A DNA stretch of 64,000 bases from Gemella cuniculi DSM 15828. GTDB lineage: Bacteria > Bacillota > Bacilli > Staphylococcales > Gemellaceae. Numbering within the stretch: position 1 is the first letter of the stretch; each line of letters starts with the position of its first letter. Below the pieces are notes generated by a model. It did no database searches, was not told the origin of the DNA, and saw only the letters and a program-made list of their open reading frames with translations. The stretch covers positions 37,124-101,123 of the forward strand of contig NZ_AUDW01000007.1 of assembly GCF_000425665.1 (NCBI RefSeq), in the 5' to 3' direction. Positions 24,345 to 32,332 of this stretch are shown piece after piece. A program made the position numbers and the translations under genes.

Positions 24345-27245
24345 TTAATTATATTTTTTCTCAATTGATTCCGCTGCAAGTTTTCCTGAAGTTAATGCCC
24401 ATGCATTATTTGCTCCAGATGGTGAGTCAGTTCCCATAACTCCACCTACTACTTCCCCAGCAGCATATAGACCATTAATTGTATTTCCTTTTTTATTAAC
24501 AACTTCTAAGTTTTCATTAACCACTAATCCACCCATAGTTGTTGCAAATCTCGGTTTTTGTTCAACTAAGTAATACGGTCCGCTTCCTACTTCTTTCTGT
24601 AAGAATCTGTTTTCACGATTGAAGTCTTCATCAACACCAGCTTTAACAAAACCATTAAATCTTTCTACTGTATTCTTAAGACTATTTTCTTCCATATTAG
24701 CAACCTTAGCTAATTCTTCTAGAGTTTGTGCATGGAAGAAATGTGGTGTTTTTTCTCCATTATTTTCTAGCCAACGATCAATATCTTGACCAGAAATACC
24801 ACCTTCTGCTACTGCTTCTCTAAATATATCAAAATGTTCTTTATCTAAAAGAATATACAAAGTCTGATCTTCTTCTTTCATCAGCACATCTAATATATCA
24901 TGATTACTTGCTCTTTCATTTACTACACGACGACCTGATTTATTTACTAACAGTCCATTTTCACGAAGAACTGCAATATTTCCACCTATAGTTGATTTCG
25001 CATAACCATTCGAAACCTCAATACCGTTTGGATATATTTTTCCGTACTCCATCATACGAGTAGCTGCATCTACACCCTCTTTAGTGGCCATCACAAGACC
25101 TTCTCCATTAGAAGATTTAGTTCCATAAAACAATACTTTTCCTAATTCTTTACTCAATAATTGTTTATTATTACCATAACCACCAGTTGTAAGTATTACT
25201 GATTTTGCACGAATAATATGTTTTCTACCAGTCTCTTCACGAGCAACTAATCCAACCACATTTCCATCTTCATCTTGCAACAATTCTTTAGCTTTAGTTT
25301 GCATTAAAACTTTAACATTACTATTAGTAATTTTCTCTCTTGCTGCTCCAGCAAATCCATGCCCACCATGGTTATACGCTAATTCTCTATCTTTTCTATA
25401 CTCAGCAAGAACATGTAATCCTTCGTTTACATCATATTCTACACCTACATAATCAGTCAACCAATCTGTAGTTTCTCCAACATTATGAGCCAATAGATTT
25501 AATAACTCTGGAACATTTTTCCCATTTCCATTTTTCATAAAATCTTCATACATAAGTTCTGGAGTATCGTCTTCAACACCTAATTGTTTTTGAAGTTTAG
25601 AGCCCAAAACAACCTGGTTACCTCCACTAATAGATATTGCCCCACCAATGAAGGCTTGTTTTTCAATCAAAGTAACTCTTAATCCAAGTTCATCTGCGCG
25701 AAGCGCTGAAGAAATTCCTGCAGCACCTCCACCGACTATAACAACATCTGTCTCTTCTTCAACTACTTCTTTAATCCATTTTACAACTGGTTTTGGTCTT
25801 ACAAATAATACTTCTGGGTCTGCACCCGCAAGTTTTACAGCTTCCGCAACCCCATCAATAAGCCCTTGACTTGAACTTGAAGCGCCTGAAATAGCATCTA
25901 CATTAAGTGTTTGTCCCTCAATAATTTGTTTCGGTAATCTTTCAAATACCTGTTCTGATAATCCTTCCGATTCTTCACTATTATCAACTTCAATTTTTTC
26001 TATTCTATCCTTGGAAAAAGTAACTTTCATAGGAAGACTATTATTATGACCCTTAGCTTCTACATCATAACTTCCTTCCTTAAACTCTAACTTAACTTCT
26101 AAAAGGCGTTTGATTTTTTCATGTTTTTGTCTTTCTACTTCTGGATCTGAAACCATATATGACATAAAATCCCATAACGGCATTGGAATAATAAGTTCTT
26201 CTCTTAAGTTCTTATCAGCAAAGTCAGAAACTTTTTTTCCTTCTTTAATCGCACTTACCCAATGTGGTTCAATTAAAAATCCTTTACCTACCGCTAAGAT
26301 ATCATACCCTAACTTCAATGCTTCTTCTGCATCTTCTTTTTGCAAAATTCCTCCAACACCTACTACAGGGATTTCAGCTAATCTACTACTTCTTCTTGCC
26401 AAAAATTGTGTAATAAGTTCTTCTGGATCATCTGTATCTACTATTGAACTTCTTGTATAAATTCCCATCGAAAAATGAACATAATCTAAATCATATTCTG
26501 CAAGTTGATTTAGTAAATACATTGTATCTTCAAATCTAATTCCTGGAATTTCTAATTCTTCAGGTGAAAATCTATAGCCAATAACAAAATTTTCTTTTCC
26601 TGATTCCTTTACTACTTCTTTAATCGCTTTAACTATCTCGATAGCAAAACGTGAACGATTTTCTCTATTTCCACCCCATTTATCTTCTCTACGATTTGAA
26701 TGTGGTGAGAAAAATTGTTGAACTAAGAATGTATTAGCACCATGAATTTCTACTCCATCAAATCCTGCTTTAATAGCACGTTTCGCCCCATCAGCAAACA
26801 ATTGTATCATATTTAAAATTTGCTCTTCTGACATTTCTCTTGGGACAGGAGCATTTGGTCTAAGTGCAGGAACTGGACTTGGTGCAATTGGTTCTGCTCC
26901 ACCATTATATTCAGGCCAAGCCATTCTTCCTGCATGATACAACTGAGCAAAAGCTTTAGAACCAGTCTCTTTTATCGCTGAAGCTAATTTAGTTAAACCA
27001 AAAATTTTATCATCATTATCAATTCCAATTGCACCTGGGAAACCTCTACCATCTTTTTCTACAAAACAACTTTCAACTACTATTGCACCAGCTTCACCAG
27101 ATCTATGCTTGTAATAATTTATAATTTCTTCTGTTATGCCACCATCATAAAATGCCGATTGAGTTGTCATAGGTGCCATAAAAATTCTATTTTTTAAAGT
27201 TACACCAGATTTTAGCTTCAATTCATCAAAAATCTTTTTCACCAT
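24345..27245 (-). CDS. Three-domain flavin reductase: OYE domain, FMN-bind domain, flavocytochrome-c-type FAD domain
   Basis: 966 residues from ATG 27245 (GGAGG five bases upstream). Residues 1-345 are an NADH:flavin oxidoreductase barrel (HGANTFLVQQFFSPHSNRRE). Residues about 390-490 are an FMN-bind domain with SGAS at 453-456, the site where ApbE links FMN to the last Ser/Thr. Residues 500-966 are a fumarate-reductase-like FAD domain (VIVGGGAAG near 505, SGRRVVNERASNHD). The same architecture is known in soluble NADH-dependent fumarate, acrylate and cinnamate reductases. By eye, the residues that hold the second carboxylate of fumarate (His504, Arg544 in Shewanella Fcc3) fall at Thr902 and Pro942, so fumarate is an unlikely substrate. 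Next to aroD/aroE genes, an unsaturated ring acid is a good guess. Confidence 0.88.
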   Translation of the reverse strand: MVKKIFDELKLKSGVTLKNRIFMAPMTTQSAFYDGGITEEIINYYKHRSGEAGAIVVESCFVEKDGRGFPGAIGIDNDDKIFGLTKLASAIKETGSKAFAQLYHAGRMAWPEYNGGAEPIAPSPVPALRPNAPVPREMSEEQILNMIQLFADGAKRAIKAGFDGVEIHGANTFLVQQFFSPHSNRREDKWGGNRENRSRFAIEIVKAIKEVVKESGKENFVIGYRFSPEELEIPGIRFEDTMYLLNQLAEYDLDYVHFSMGIYTRSSIVDTDDPEELITQFLARRSSRLAEIPVVGVGGILQKEDAEEALKLGYDILAVGKGFLIEPHWVSAIKEGKKVSDFADKNLREELIIPMPLWDFMSYMVSDPEVERQKHEKIKRLLEVKLEFKEGSYDVEAKGHNNSLPMKVTFSKDRIEKIEVDNSEESEGLSEQVFERLPKQIIEGQTLNVDAISGASSSSQGLIDGVAEAVKLAGADPEVLFVRPKPVVKWIKEVVEEETDVVIVGGGAAGISSALRADELGLRVTLIEKQAFIGGAISISGGNQVVLGSKLQKQLGVEDDTPELMYEDFMKNGNGKNVPELLNLLAHNVGETTDWLTDYVGVEYDVNEGLHVLAEYRKDRELAYNHGGHGFAGAAREKITNSNVKVLMQTKAKELLQDEDGNVVGLVAREETGRKHIIRAKSVILTTGGYGNNKQLLSKELGKVLFYGTKSSNGEGLVMATKEGVDAATRMMEYGKIYPNGIEVSNGYAKSTIGGNIAVLRENGLLVNKSGRRVVNERASNHDILDVLMKEEDQTLYILLDKEHFDIFREAVAEGGISGQDIDRWLENNGEKTPHFFHAQTLEELAKVANMEENSLKNTVERFNGFVKAGVDEDFNRENRFLQKEVGSGPYYLVEQKPRFATTMGGLVVNENLEVVNKKGNTINGLYAAGEVVGGVMGTDSPSGANNAWALTSGKLAAESIEKKYN

Positions 27246-27526
27246 TACGACCTCCATTATTTATAGATATATTTTATTAATAATTTATTATTGATAAATT
27301 TATTATATATCTTCTGTGACAATTTGTAAAGCATTATCTAAAAGAAAAATCACCAAAAACCATTGATACATCTGTGTTAATCTGTAATATATTAATTATA
27401 AAACAATAAAATAATAATATTATCCTTGTTAAAGCACCTTTTTTCGATATTCAATAAATACTGTTTTATTTTTTCGAGAATAAAACTTTAATTTTCAAAT
27501 TTTTAAAACTATAAATACATAAAAAA
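27246..27526. other. AT-rich upstream region of the fusion reductase gene
   Basis: About 280 bases with no supported gene. It must contain the reductase promoter; several TATAAT-like runs occur and none has a convincing -35. It is bounded on the right by the selC terminator. Confidence 0.35.
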
Positions 27527-27558
27527 ATAAGGTTACACATATGTATATGTAACCTTAT
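27527..27558 (-). terminator. Terminator of selC
   Basis: The ATAAGGTTACA / TGTAACCTTAT stem with a 10-base inner palindrome is followed on the minus strand by a T-run. It lies 20 bases beyond the tRNA 3' end. Confidence 0.85.
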
Positions 27559-27577
27559 AAAATTTTATGAAAACATT

Positions 27578-27674
27578 TGGCGGGAATGTGTGGGAATCGA
27601 ACCCACCCAAGAGGCTCCTAACCCCTCATACTAGTTTTGAAGACTAGAGAGCACACCAGAACTCATCCACTCCC
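27578..27674 (-). tRNA. selC: tRNA-Sec (anticodon UCA)
   Basis: 97 bases including the encoded GCCA end. The anticodon loop is CUUCAAA between CUAGU and ACUAG, giving UCA at 27640-27638. The acceptor strand begins GGGAGUG and ends ACAUUCCC, and the T arm is GUGGG-UUCGAUU-CCCAC. A long variable arm (GAGGGGUUAGGAGCCUCUU) and an extended acceptor/T stack are the marks of selenocysteine tRNA rather than a UGA suppressor. It is charged with Ser, converted by SelA and delivered by SelB. Confidence 0.96.
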
Positions 27675-27687
27675 ACAGACAGAGAAT

Positions 27688-27716
27688 ATTATACAACAAA
27701 AACAAAAAAAAAGCAA
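27688..27716 (-). promoter_or_regulatory. Promoter of selC
   Basis: TTGCTT (27716-27711) and TATAAT (27693-27688) are 17 bases apart on the minus strand, 13 bases before the mature 5' G. A separate hairpin AGTATCT-TTTT-AGATACT lies just upstream (about 27718-27737). Confidence 0.75.
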
Positions 27717-27932
27717 TAGTATCTTTTTAGATACTGTATGCTAGATTAATTTTCCAGTAATTTCTTTTGATAATTTTTTATATCTTTAGCAAACAATATT
27801 TAATAAATCTGTTTTTATTGTAATATTTTCTACCTCTTACTCACTTAATTAAACCACTTAGTAGAAAACTATTAATTTTCTATACAAAATATAGTATCAT
27901 ATAATATAGAAGGAGTTAAAAAGGAGATTCCT

Positions 27933-28385
27933 ATGAAAATTACTATTGAGATAGATCCTAATTTAGTTAATATTGAGCTCGTAATTAGAACTAGCGGATT
28001 AAATGATAACGTTCAAAACATTAAAGCTACTCTTGAAAAAAGTTTGGCTAAAACAGAAAAAATTATTTTTTATAAAAATAACGTTGAATTCTTTATTCCC
28101 CTGAAGGATATTATTTTCTTTGAAACAGACAGCAATAAAATCTACGCTCATTCAATTGATGATTTCTATGAAGTAAAATTCAAACTTTATGAACTTGAAA
28201 AGATTGTTCCATTTTACTTCTGCCGTGTTTCTAAATCTACAATAGTTAATTTAAGAGCAATTTACTCCTTAGAAAAATCCTTTTCCGGTTCTAGTACTGC
28301 TTCATTTTTTGATAGTTATAAAAAAATTCACATATCACGGCATTACTATAAAATTGTAAAGGAAAAATTAAAAGAGACGAGGTAA
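27933..28385 (+). CDS. LytTR DNA-binding-domain protein
   Basis: 150 residues. The C-terminal hundred residues are a LytTR domain (IIFYKNNVEFFIPLKDIIFF, FCRVSKSTIVNLRAIYSLEK, HISRHYYKIVKEKL), with a short N-terminal part in place of a receiver domain. Such stand-alone LytTR proteins often pair with a membrane partner that controls them, as here with the LiaF-like gene six bases downstream. A TATAAT sits about 30 bases upstream of the ATG, which has AAGGAG in front. It probably regulates envelope-stress genes, possibly including its own operon. Confidence 0.9.
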   Translation: MKITIEIDPNLVNIELVIRTSGLNDNVQNIKATLEKSLAKTEKIIFYKNNVEFFIPLKDIIFFETDSNKIYAHSIDDFYEVKFKLYELEKIVPFYFCRVSKSTIVNLRAIYSLEKSFSGSSTASFFDSYKKIHISRHYYKIVKEKLKETR

Positions 28386-28390
28386 TTATT

Positions 28391-29080
28391 ATGAGAAGAA
28401 TAAATTTTGTTGGAGTATTTTTTATAATACTGGCAATTTTTACAACATTTAACGAGTTAAATTACTTTCCTACAGGTACTGTATTTTTATCGTTAAGTAC
28501 TATTGTTTTGGGATATTTCATTGTTAGGGGACTAATGAATTTTGATTCTTTTGGAGTGGTACTGCCTTCAGTGTTATTACTTATTATTTATAATAAACAT
28601 TTTCATTTTCTAAATATTTCTACTGGAAAAATAATTTGGATTGCTATACTTTTTAGTATCGGGTTTTCTATACTTATTCCAAAAAAAATAAAATATAAAC
28701 ATCATAAAAAAAATAAATTTAGAAATTACACAAAAAAAAACGATACAAAAGATTACTCTAACATTTTATTTGGCGAGAATGTTAGATATGTAAACATCAA
28801 TGAAACTGATTATTTTAATGTTACCACAACATTTGGCGAATCTAATATTTATTTCAATAAACCTAGCACTTACGCTATCAAAGATATTCAAATAAATATT
28901 ACTGCAACATTTGGTGAAGTCAAGTTATTTATTCCCAAAGAATGGCGAGTAAAAAATGAGATTAGTACTATATTCGGAGAAGTTTCAATTCCTATATTTA
29001 GCGATAATACCAATAATGATGTAAAAATTTTTCTTACTGGAAATCTAACTTTTGGTAAAGTAACTATAATACATATATAA
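28391..29080 (+). CDS. LiaF-like membrane protein (cell-wall-active antibiotic response family)
   Basis: 229 residues. Four hydrophobic segments lie in the first hundred residues (FVGVFFIILAIFTTF, VFLSLSTIVLGYFIV, VVLPSVLLLIIYN, IIWIAILFSIGFSIL), then a very basic linker (KKIKYKHHKKNKF). The C-terminal beta-solenoid-like domain has repeats of the type TTFGESNIYF, ATFGEVKLFI, TIFGEVSIPI, LTFGKVTII. This matches LiaF/DUF2154-type proteins, inhibitors of envelope-stress signalling. It is co-transcribed with the LytTR gene and probably restrains that regulator; this is inference from known pairs. Confidence 0.85.
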   Translation: MRRINFVGVFFIILAIFTTFNELNYFPTGTVFLSLSTIVLGYFIVRGLMNFDSFGVVLPSVLLLIIYNKHFHFLNISTGKIIWIAILFSIGFSILIPKKIKYKHHKKNKFRNYTKKNDTKDYSNILFGENVRYVNINETDYFNVTTTFGESNIYFNKPSTYAIKDIQINITATFGEVKLFIPKEWRVKNEISTIFGEVSIPIFSDNTNNDVKIFLTGNLTFGKVTIIHI

Positions 29081-29081
29081 T

Positions 29082-29119
29082 AAAAAACTTGATTGATATA
29101 TTATCAATCAAGTTTTTTT
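29082..29119. terminator. Bidirectional terminator between the LiaF-like gene and a hydrolase gene
   Basis: A perfect 12-bp stem ACTTGATTGATA / TATCAATCAAGT with a 3-base loop, an A-run before and a T-run after. It is placed between convergent genes. Confidence 0.85.
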
Positions 29120-29135
29120 ATAAGTAACAATATTA

Positions 29136-30089
29136 TTATCTATTAAATTCTTCTAAAAAACAAACAATTTTAGCAAACGGAATTACATCTTTTTTATCAT
29201 ATAAATCAACGTGATTTGCATTTGGAATAATATATAATTCTTTATTATCTCCTTTTAATTTTTTAAAAGCATCTTCTGATAAATAACGTGAATGAGCTTT
29301 TTCTCCGTGAATCATTAAAACCGCATTTCTTATTTGGTCTGCATATTCTAATATTTTTGAATTTACTAAACTCGCACCACTCGTCTTAGTCCAACCACTT
29401 GCTGAATTTATAGAATTTTCATGATAACCACGAGGAGTAGCATAATAATTATAATAGTCTTGGAAAAACTGTGGCTCTTCCCCTGTTAATTCCTCTGGGA
29501 AACCATTTAATTGAAATTCTTGATAACCTTTTTCAAAATCTATAAAACGTTGAGCTGATATTCTCTCTAAATTACTATATCTTTCTTCCATGGTTCCACC
29601 ATCAAAATATCCTACTGCTGCCACCCTCGTCATATCATACATTGTTGATGTTATAGTTGCTTTTATTCTTGGATCTTGACTTGCTGCATTAAGTGCAAAT
29701 CCTCCAAAACCACAAATTCCTAATACACCAATTTTTTCTCTATTCACATACGATCTCGTCCCTAAAAAGTCAACAGCTGCACTAAAATCTTCCGTATTAA
29801 TATCTGGACTCGCTATATTATGAACCTCTCCTCCACTTTCTCCCGTAAATGATGGATCAAACGCTAATGCTACAAAACCTTTTTTAGCCAGTTCCTGTGC
29901 ATAAAGACCTGAACTTTGTTCTTTTACTGCTCCAAATGGCCCACTTATTCCTACCGCTCCTTTATTATTTTTTAAATCCGTTGGTAAATAAAGATGTCCT
30001 CTTAATTCTATTCCAAATCTATTTTTAAATCTTACTTCTTCTACTTTTATGTCTGAATATATTTCAAATACTCTTGTTTCTAATGTCAT
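29136..30089 (-). CDS. Alpha/beta hydrolase (dienelactone-hydrolase/YcjY type)
   Basis: 317 residues. It starts with a strand region FKNRFGIELRGHLYLPTDLK, then ISGPFGAVKEQSSGLYAQEL, the cap and nucleophile region GVLGICGFGGFALNAASQD, with Cys in the nucleophile-elbow position (GICGFGG) instead of the usual Ser, and late LMIHGEKAHSRY and PNANHVDLYDK for the acid and His. Members of this YcjY-like group are annotated as hydrolases of unknown substrate. It lies 23 bases after a sugar acetyltransferase gene and both are divergent from a LysR gene, which probably controls them. Confidence 0.85.
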   Translation of the reverse strand: MTLETRVFEIYSDIKVEEVRFKNRFGIELRGHLYLPTDLKNNKGAVGISGPFGAVKEQSSGLYAQELAKKGFVALAFDPSFTGESGGEVHNIASPDINTEDFSAAVDFLGTRSYVNREKIGVLGICGFGGFALNAASQDPRIKATITSTMYDMTRVAAVGYFDGGTMEERYSNLERISAQRFIDFEKGYQEFQLNGFPEELTGEEPQFFQDYYNYYATPRGYHENSINSASGWTKTSGASLVNSKILEYADQIRNAVLMIHGEKAHSRYLSEDAFKKLKGDNKELYIIPNANHVDLYDKKDVIPFAKIVCFLEEFNR

Positions 30090-30112
30090 TATTTTTACCT
30101 CTTTTTATATTT

Positions 30113-30673
30113 CTATATATTTTTAATTACCTTTGCGGGAGAGCCTGCTACTATTGAATTTGCAGGAACGTCCTTTGTTACTATACTGCCCGCCGCTACT
30201 ACTGAGTTTTCTCCAATAGTTACACCAGGAAGAATTGTAACATTAGCTCCTAACCATGCATTATTTTTTATCAAAATCGATTTTGTTACTAATCCTCTTC
30301 TTTTTTCTTTATCTAATATATGACTAACTGTAACTAACATAGATCTTGGTCCAATCAAAACATTATCTTCTAATTCAATCCCTCCTAAATCAACGAACAT
30401 CACATCTTTATTTATAAATATATTTTTACCAAATGTTATATGTTGTCCATAATCTGTTTGAAATGGCAACGAAATTTCTACCGTATCATCTAGTTCGTTA
30501 TCTATTATCTCAGAAATCAATCTATTTTTCTCTTTTTTCCCTACTAAAAAATTATAATTTAGTTTAGCTATTTTTATTTCATTTTCTTCTTTTATTTTAT
30601 GAATTTCTAAAAATAATTTATCATCTTCCAAAATTTCATTTTTACTTTTTATTTTTTCTAATAGCCTATTCAT
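30113..30673 (-). CDS. Left-handed beta-helix acetyltransferase (maltose/galactoside O-acetyltransferase family)
   Basis: 186 residues. The N-terminal helical part (MNRLLEKIKSKNEILEDDKL) precedes hexapeptide repeats: FQTDYGQHITFGKNIFINKD, IGPRSMLVTVSH with the catalytic His, NNAWLGANVTILPGVTIGEN and SVVAAGSIVTKDVPANSIVA. It transfers acetyl from acetyl-CoA to a sugar hydroxyl and acts as a trimer in known relatives. It is first gene of a two-gene unit divergent from the LysR gene at 30821. Natural acceptor unknown. Confidence 0.9.
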   Translation of the reverse strand: MNRLLEKIKSKNEILEDDKLFLEIHKIKEENEIKIAKLNYNFLVGKKEKNRLISEIIDNELDDTVEISLPFQTDYGQHITFGKNIFINKDVMFVDLGGIELEDNVLIGPRSMLVTVSHILDKEKRRGLVTKSILIKNNAWLGANVTILPGVTIGENSVVAAGSIVTKDVPANSIVAGSPAKVIKNI

Positions 30674-30820
30674 TAGTTCCTCCTACTTTTAACTTTATAT
30701 TTTCAGTATAATATATTACAATTAAGATAACAAATACTTATAAATTATATAAAAGCATAATAAATAGTTATACTGTAAAAATGAATATTTTATTTATAAT
30801 ATACATAAGAGAGGTCTACT

Positions 30821-31702
30821 ATGGAACTTAGAGTTTTAAATTATTTCTTAACAGTAGCAACAGAAAAAAACATTACACGTGCTGCTGAAGTACTACATAT
30901 CTCACAACCAGCACTATCAAAACAGCTTAAAGATTTAGAAGAAGAACTAGATGTATCTCTTTTTTCAAGAGGAGCAAGATCAATCACACTAACAGAAGAT
31001 GGGATTTATTTCTTGGAAAAAACAAAAGAAATACTTTCTCTCGTTGATACTACAATTTCTAATATTTCTTCAAATAATTTTTCTAATGGAGAGTTGAATA
31101 TTGGTGGAGGAGAAAGCATTCAATTTCAAAAAATATTAAAAATAATTTCTAAACTAAAAAAAGATAATATAAATATAAAAGTCAATATAACTAGTGCCAA
31201 CGCTGATGATATATTGCCCAAACTTGATTCAGGTCTACTAGACTTTGCTTTAATAGTTGGTTTTATTGACAAAAATAAATATAATCATCTAACTCTTCCC
31301 TGGGCCCATACTTGGGGAATTCTTATTAATAAAGAGCATCCTCTAGCTAAAAAAAGATTTGTAACACCAAAAGATTTGAAAAATTCACCCCTTATTATAT
31401 CTAAGCAGTCTCATGCTGATTCCTTTATTGCTAGTTGGTTAAACAGCAATATAGAAAATTTCAACATTGTAGGAACTTATAACCTTATCTACAATGCATC
31501 ACTTATGGTGAAAGAAAATCTTGGTATCGCACTCACTTTGGATGGTCTAATTAACACAAATAATACAAACATAAAGTTTATTCCTTTAGAAACAAAGCTA
31601 GAAACTGAACTGAGTATTATATGGAAAAAGAATTATACACTTTCAAAAACAGCACAGAAATTTTTAAAAAAATTAAAGGAGGAACTGAATAACTATAAAT
31701 AA
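30821..31702 (+). CDS. LysR-family transcriptional regulator
   Basis: 293 residues. The HTH is ELRVLNYFLTVATEKNITRA with AAEVLHISQPALSKQLKDLE; the effector domain follows. It is divergent from the acetyltransferase/hydrolase pair with a 147-base shared promoter region in which ATAAC-N6-TTATA-like half-sites occur, consistent with LysR T-N11-A sites. It has only ordinary LysR similarity to the regulator at 23403. Target and inducer unknown. Confidence 0.9.
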   Translation: MELRVLNYFLTVATEKNITRAAEVLHISQPALSKQLKDLEEELDVSLFSRGARSITLTEDGIYFLEKTKEILSLVDTTISNISSNNFSNGELNIGGGESIQFQKILKIISKLKKDNINIKVNITSANADDILPKLDSGLLDFALIVGFIDKNKYNHLTLPWAHTWGILINKEHPLAKKRFVTPKDLKNSPLIISKQSHADSFIASWLNSNIENFNIVGTYNLIYNASLMVKENLGIALTLDGLINTNNTNIKFIPLETKLETELSIIWKKNYTLSKTAQKFLKKLKEELNNYK

Positions 31703-31719
31703 AATTTAAATTTAAAAAA

Positions 31720-31748
31720 ATACGAGGTTTTCTTTTAAACCTCGTATT
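31720..31748. terminator. Bidirectional terminator between the LysR and TVP38 genes
   Basis: An AATACGAGGTTT / AAACCTCGTATT stem with a short loop, T-rich on the right and A-rich on the left, between convergent genes. Confidence 0.85.
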
Positions 31749-31751
31749 TCT

Positions 31752-32315
31752 TTATTTTTTTTGTTCTCTTTTTTCTATTAGCTTTGATAAGTATATTGAA
31801 CCTATTGTCAATAAAATAACTAATAATGATGCTATTAAAAATTCTTTACTAAAAATATTTGTACTAGTTGCACCAAAATTTAGAAACACAACAGTACCTG
31901 GAATTATTCCTAAAACACTTGCTACCATATATTTTGTTAATGAAATGTTAGTAAGCCCATATCCATAGTTAATCATATTATATGGCACTAACGGAATCAA
32001 TCTTAGTATTACCAAACTCATCATTAGTTTTTCATCACTAACTCCAAAAATACGTGCATGATGCTCTGGCTTCATTTTTTTCTCTAAATAATTTCGGACA
32101 TACTCACGACCAAAACGACGTGAGAGTATGAACATCAAATAACAATTTATAGATGCTCCTAAAAATGTAAGTAAACTACCTTCCACAAAACCAAAAGCTA
32201 CTCCTCCCGCAACTGCCAAAATCGGTACTGGAAAGAAAAATATAGGAAGCAATGCAAACATCAAAATATAAATAATCGGTGCCGCTACACCAAAACCTTG
32301 AATAAACTCTGTCAT
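31752..32315 (-). CDS. TVP38/TMEM64 (DedA-superfamily) membrane protein
   Basis: 187 residues with five or six hydrophobic segments. The family motif is present: FPVPILAVAGGVAFGFVEGS followed by the cytoplasmic RRFGREYVRNYLEKK, then LRLIPLVPYNMINYGYGLTN and a GIIPGTVVFLNFGA turn. The VTT-domain family to which it belongs includes lipid scramblases and carriers. It is the last gene of the rhodanese/glycosyltransferase cluster, 17 bases after the fusion gene. What it moves is unknown. Confidence 0.9.
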   Translation of the reverse strand: MTEFIQGFGVAAPIIYILMFALLPIFFFPVPILAVAGGVAFGFVEGSLLTFLGASINCYLMFILSRRFGREYVRNYLEKKMKPEHHARIFGVSDEKLMMSLVILRLIPLVPYNMINYGYGLTNISLTKYMVASVLGIIPGTVVFLNFGATSTNIFSKEFLIASLLVILLTIGSIYLSKLIEKREQKK

Positions 32316-32332
32316 AATATTCTCCTTATTTT

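Noticed and set aside
24345..27245. Classical fumarate reductase annotation
   Set aside because: By-eye alignment shows the second-carboxylate residues changed (Thr902, Pro942), and the N-terminal OYE domain and neighbours point to another substrate.
29136..30089. Hydrolase as selenoprotein because its nucleophile elbow has Cys
   Set aside because: The codon is an ordinary cysteine codon and the frame has no UGA; it is noted only as a Cys-type hydrolase.
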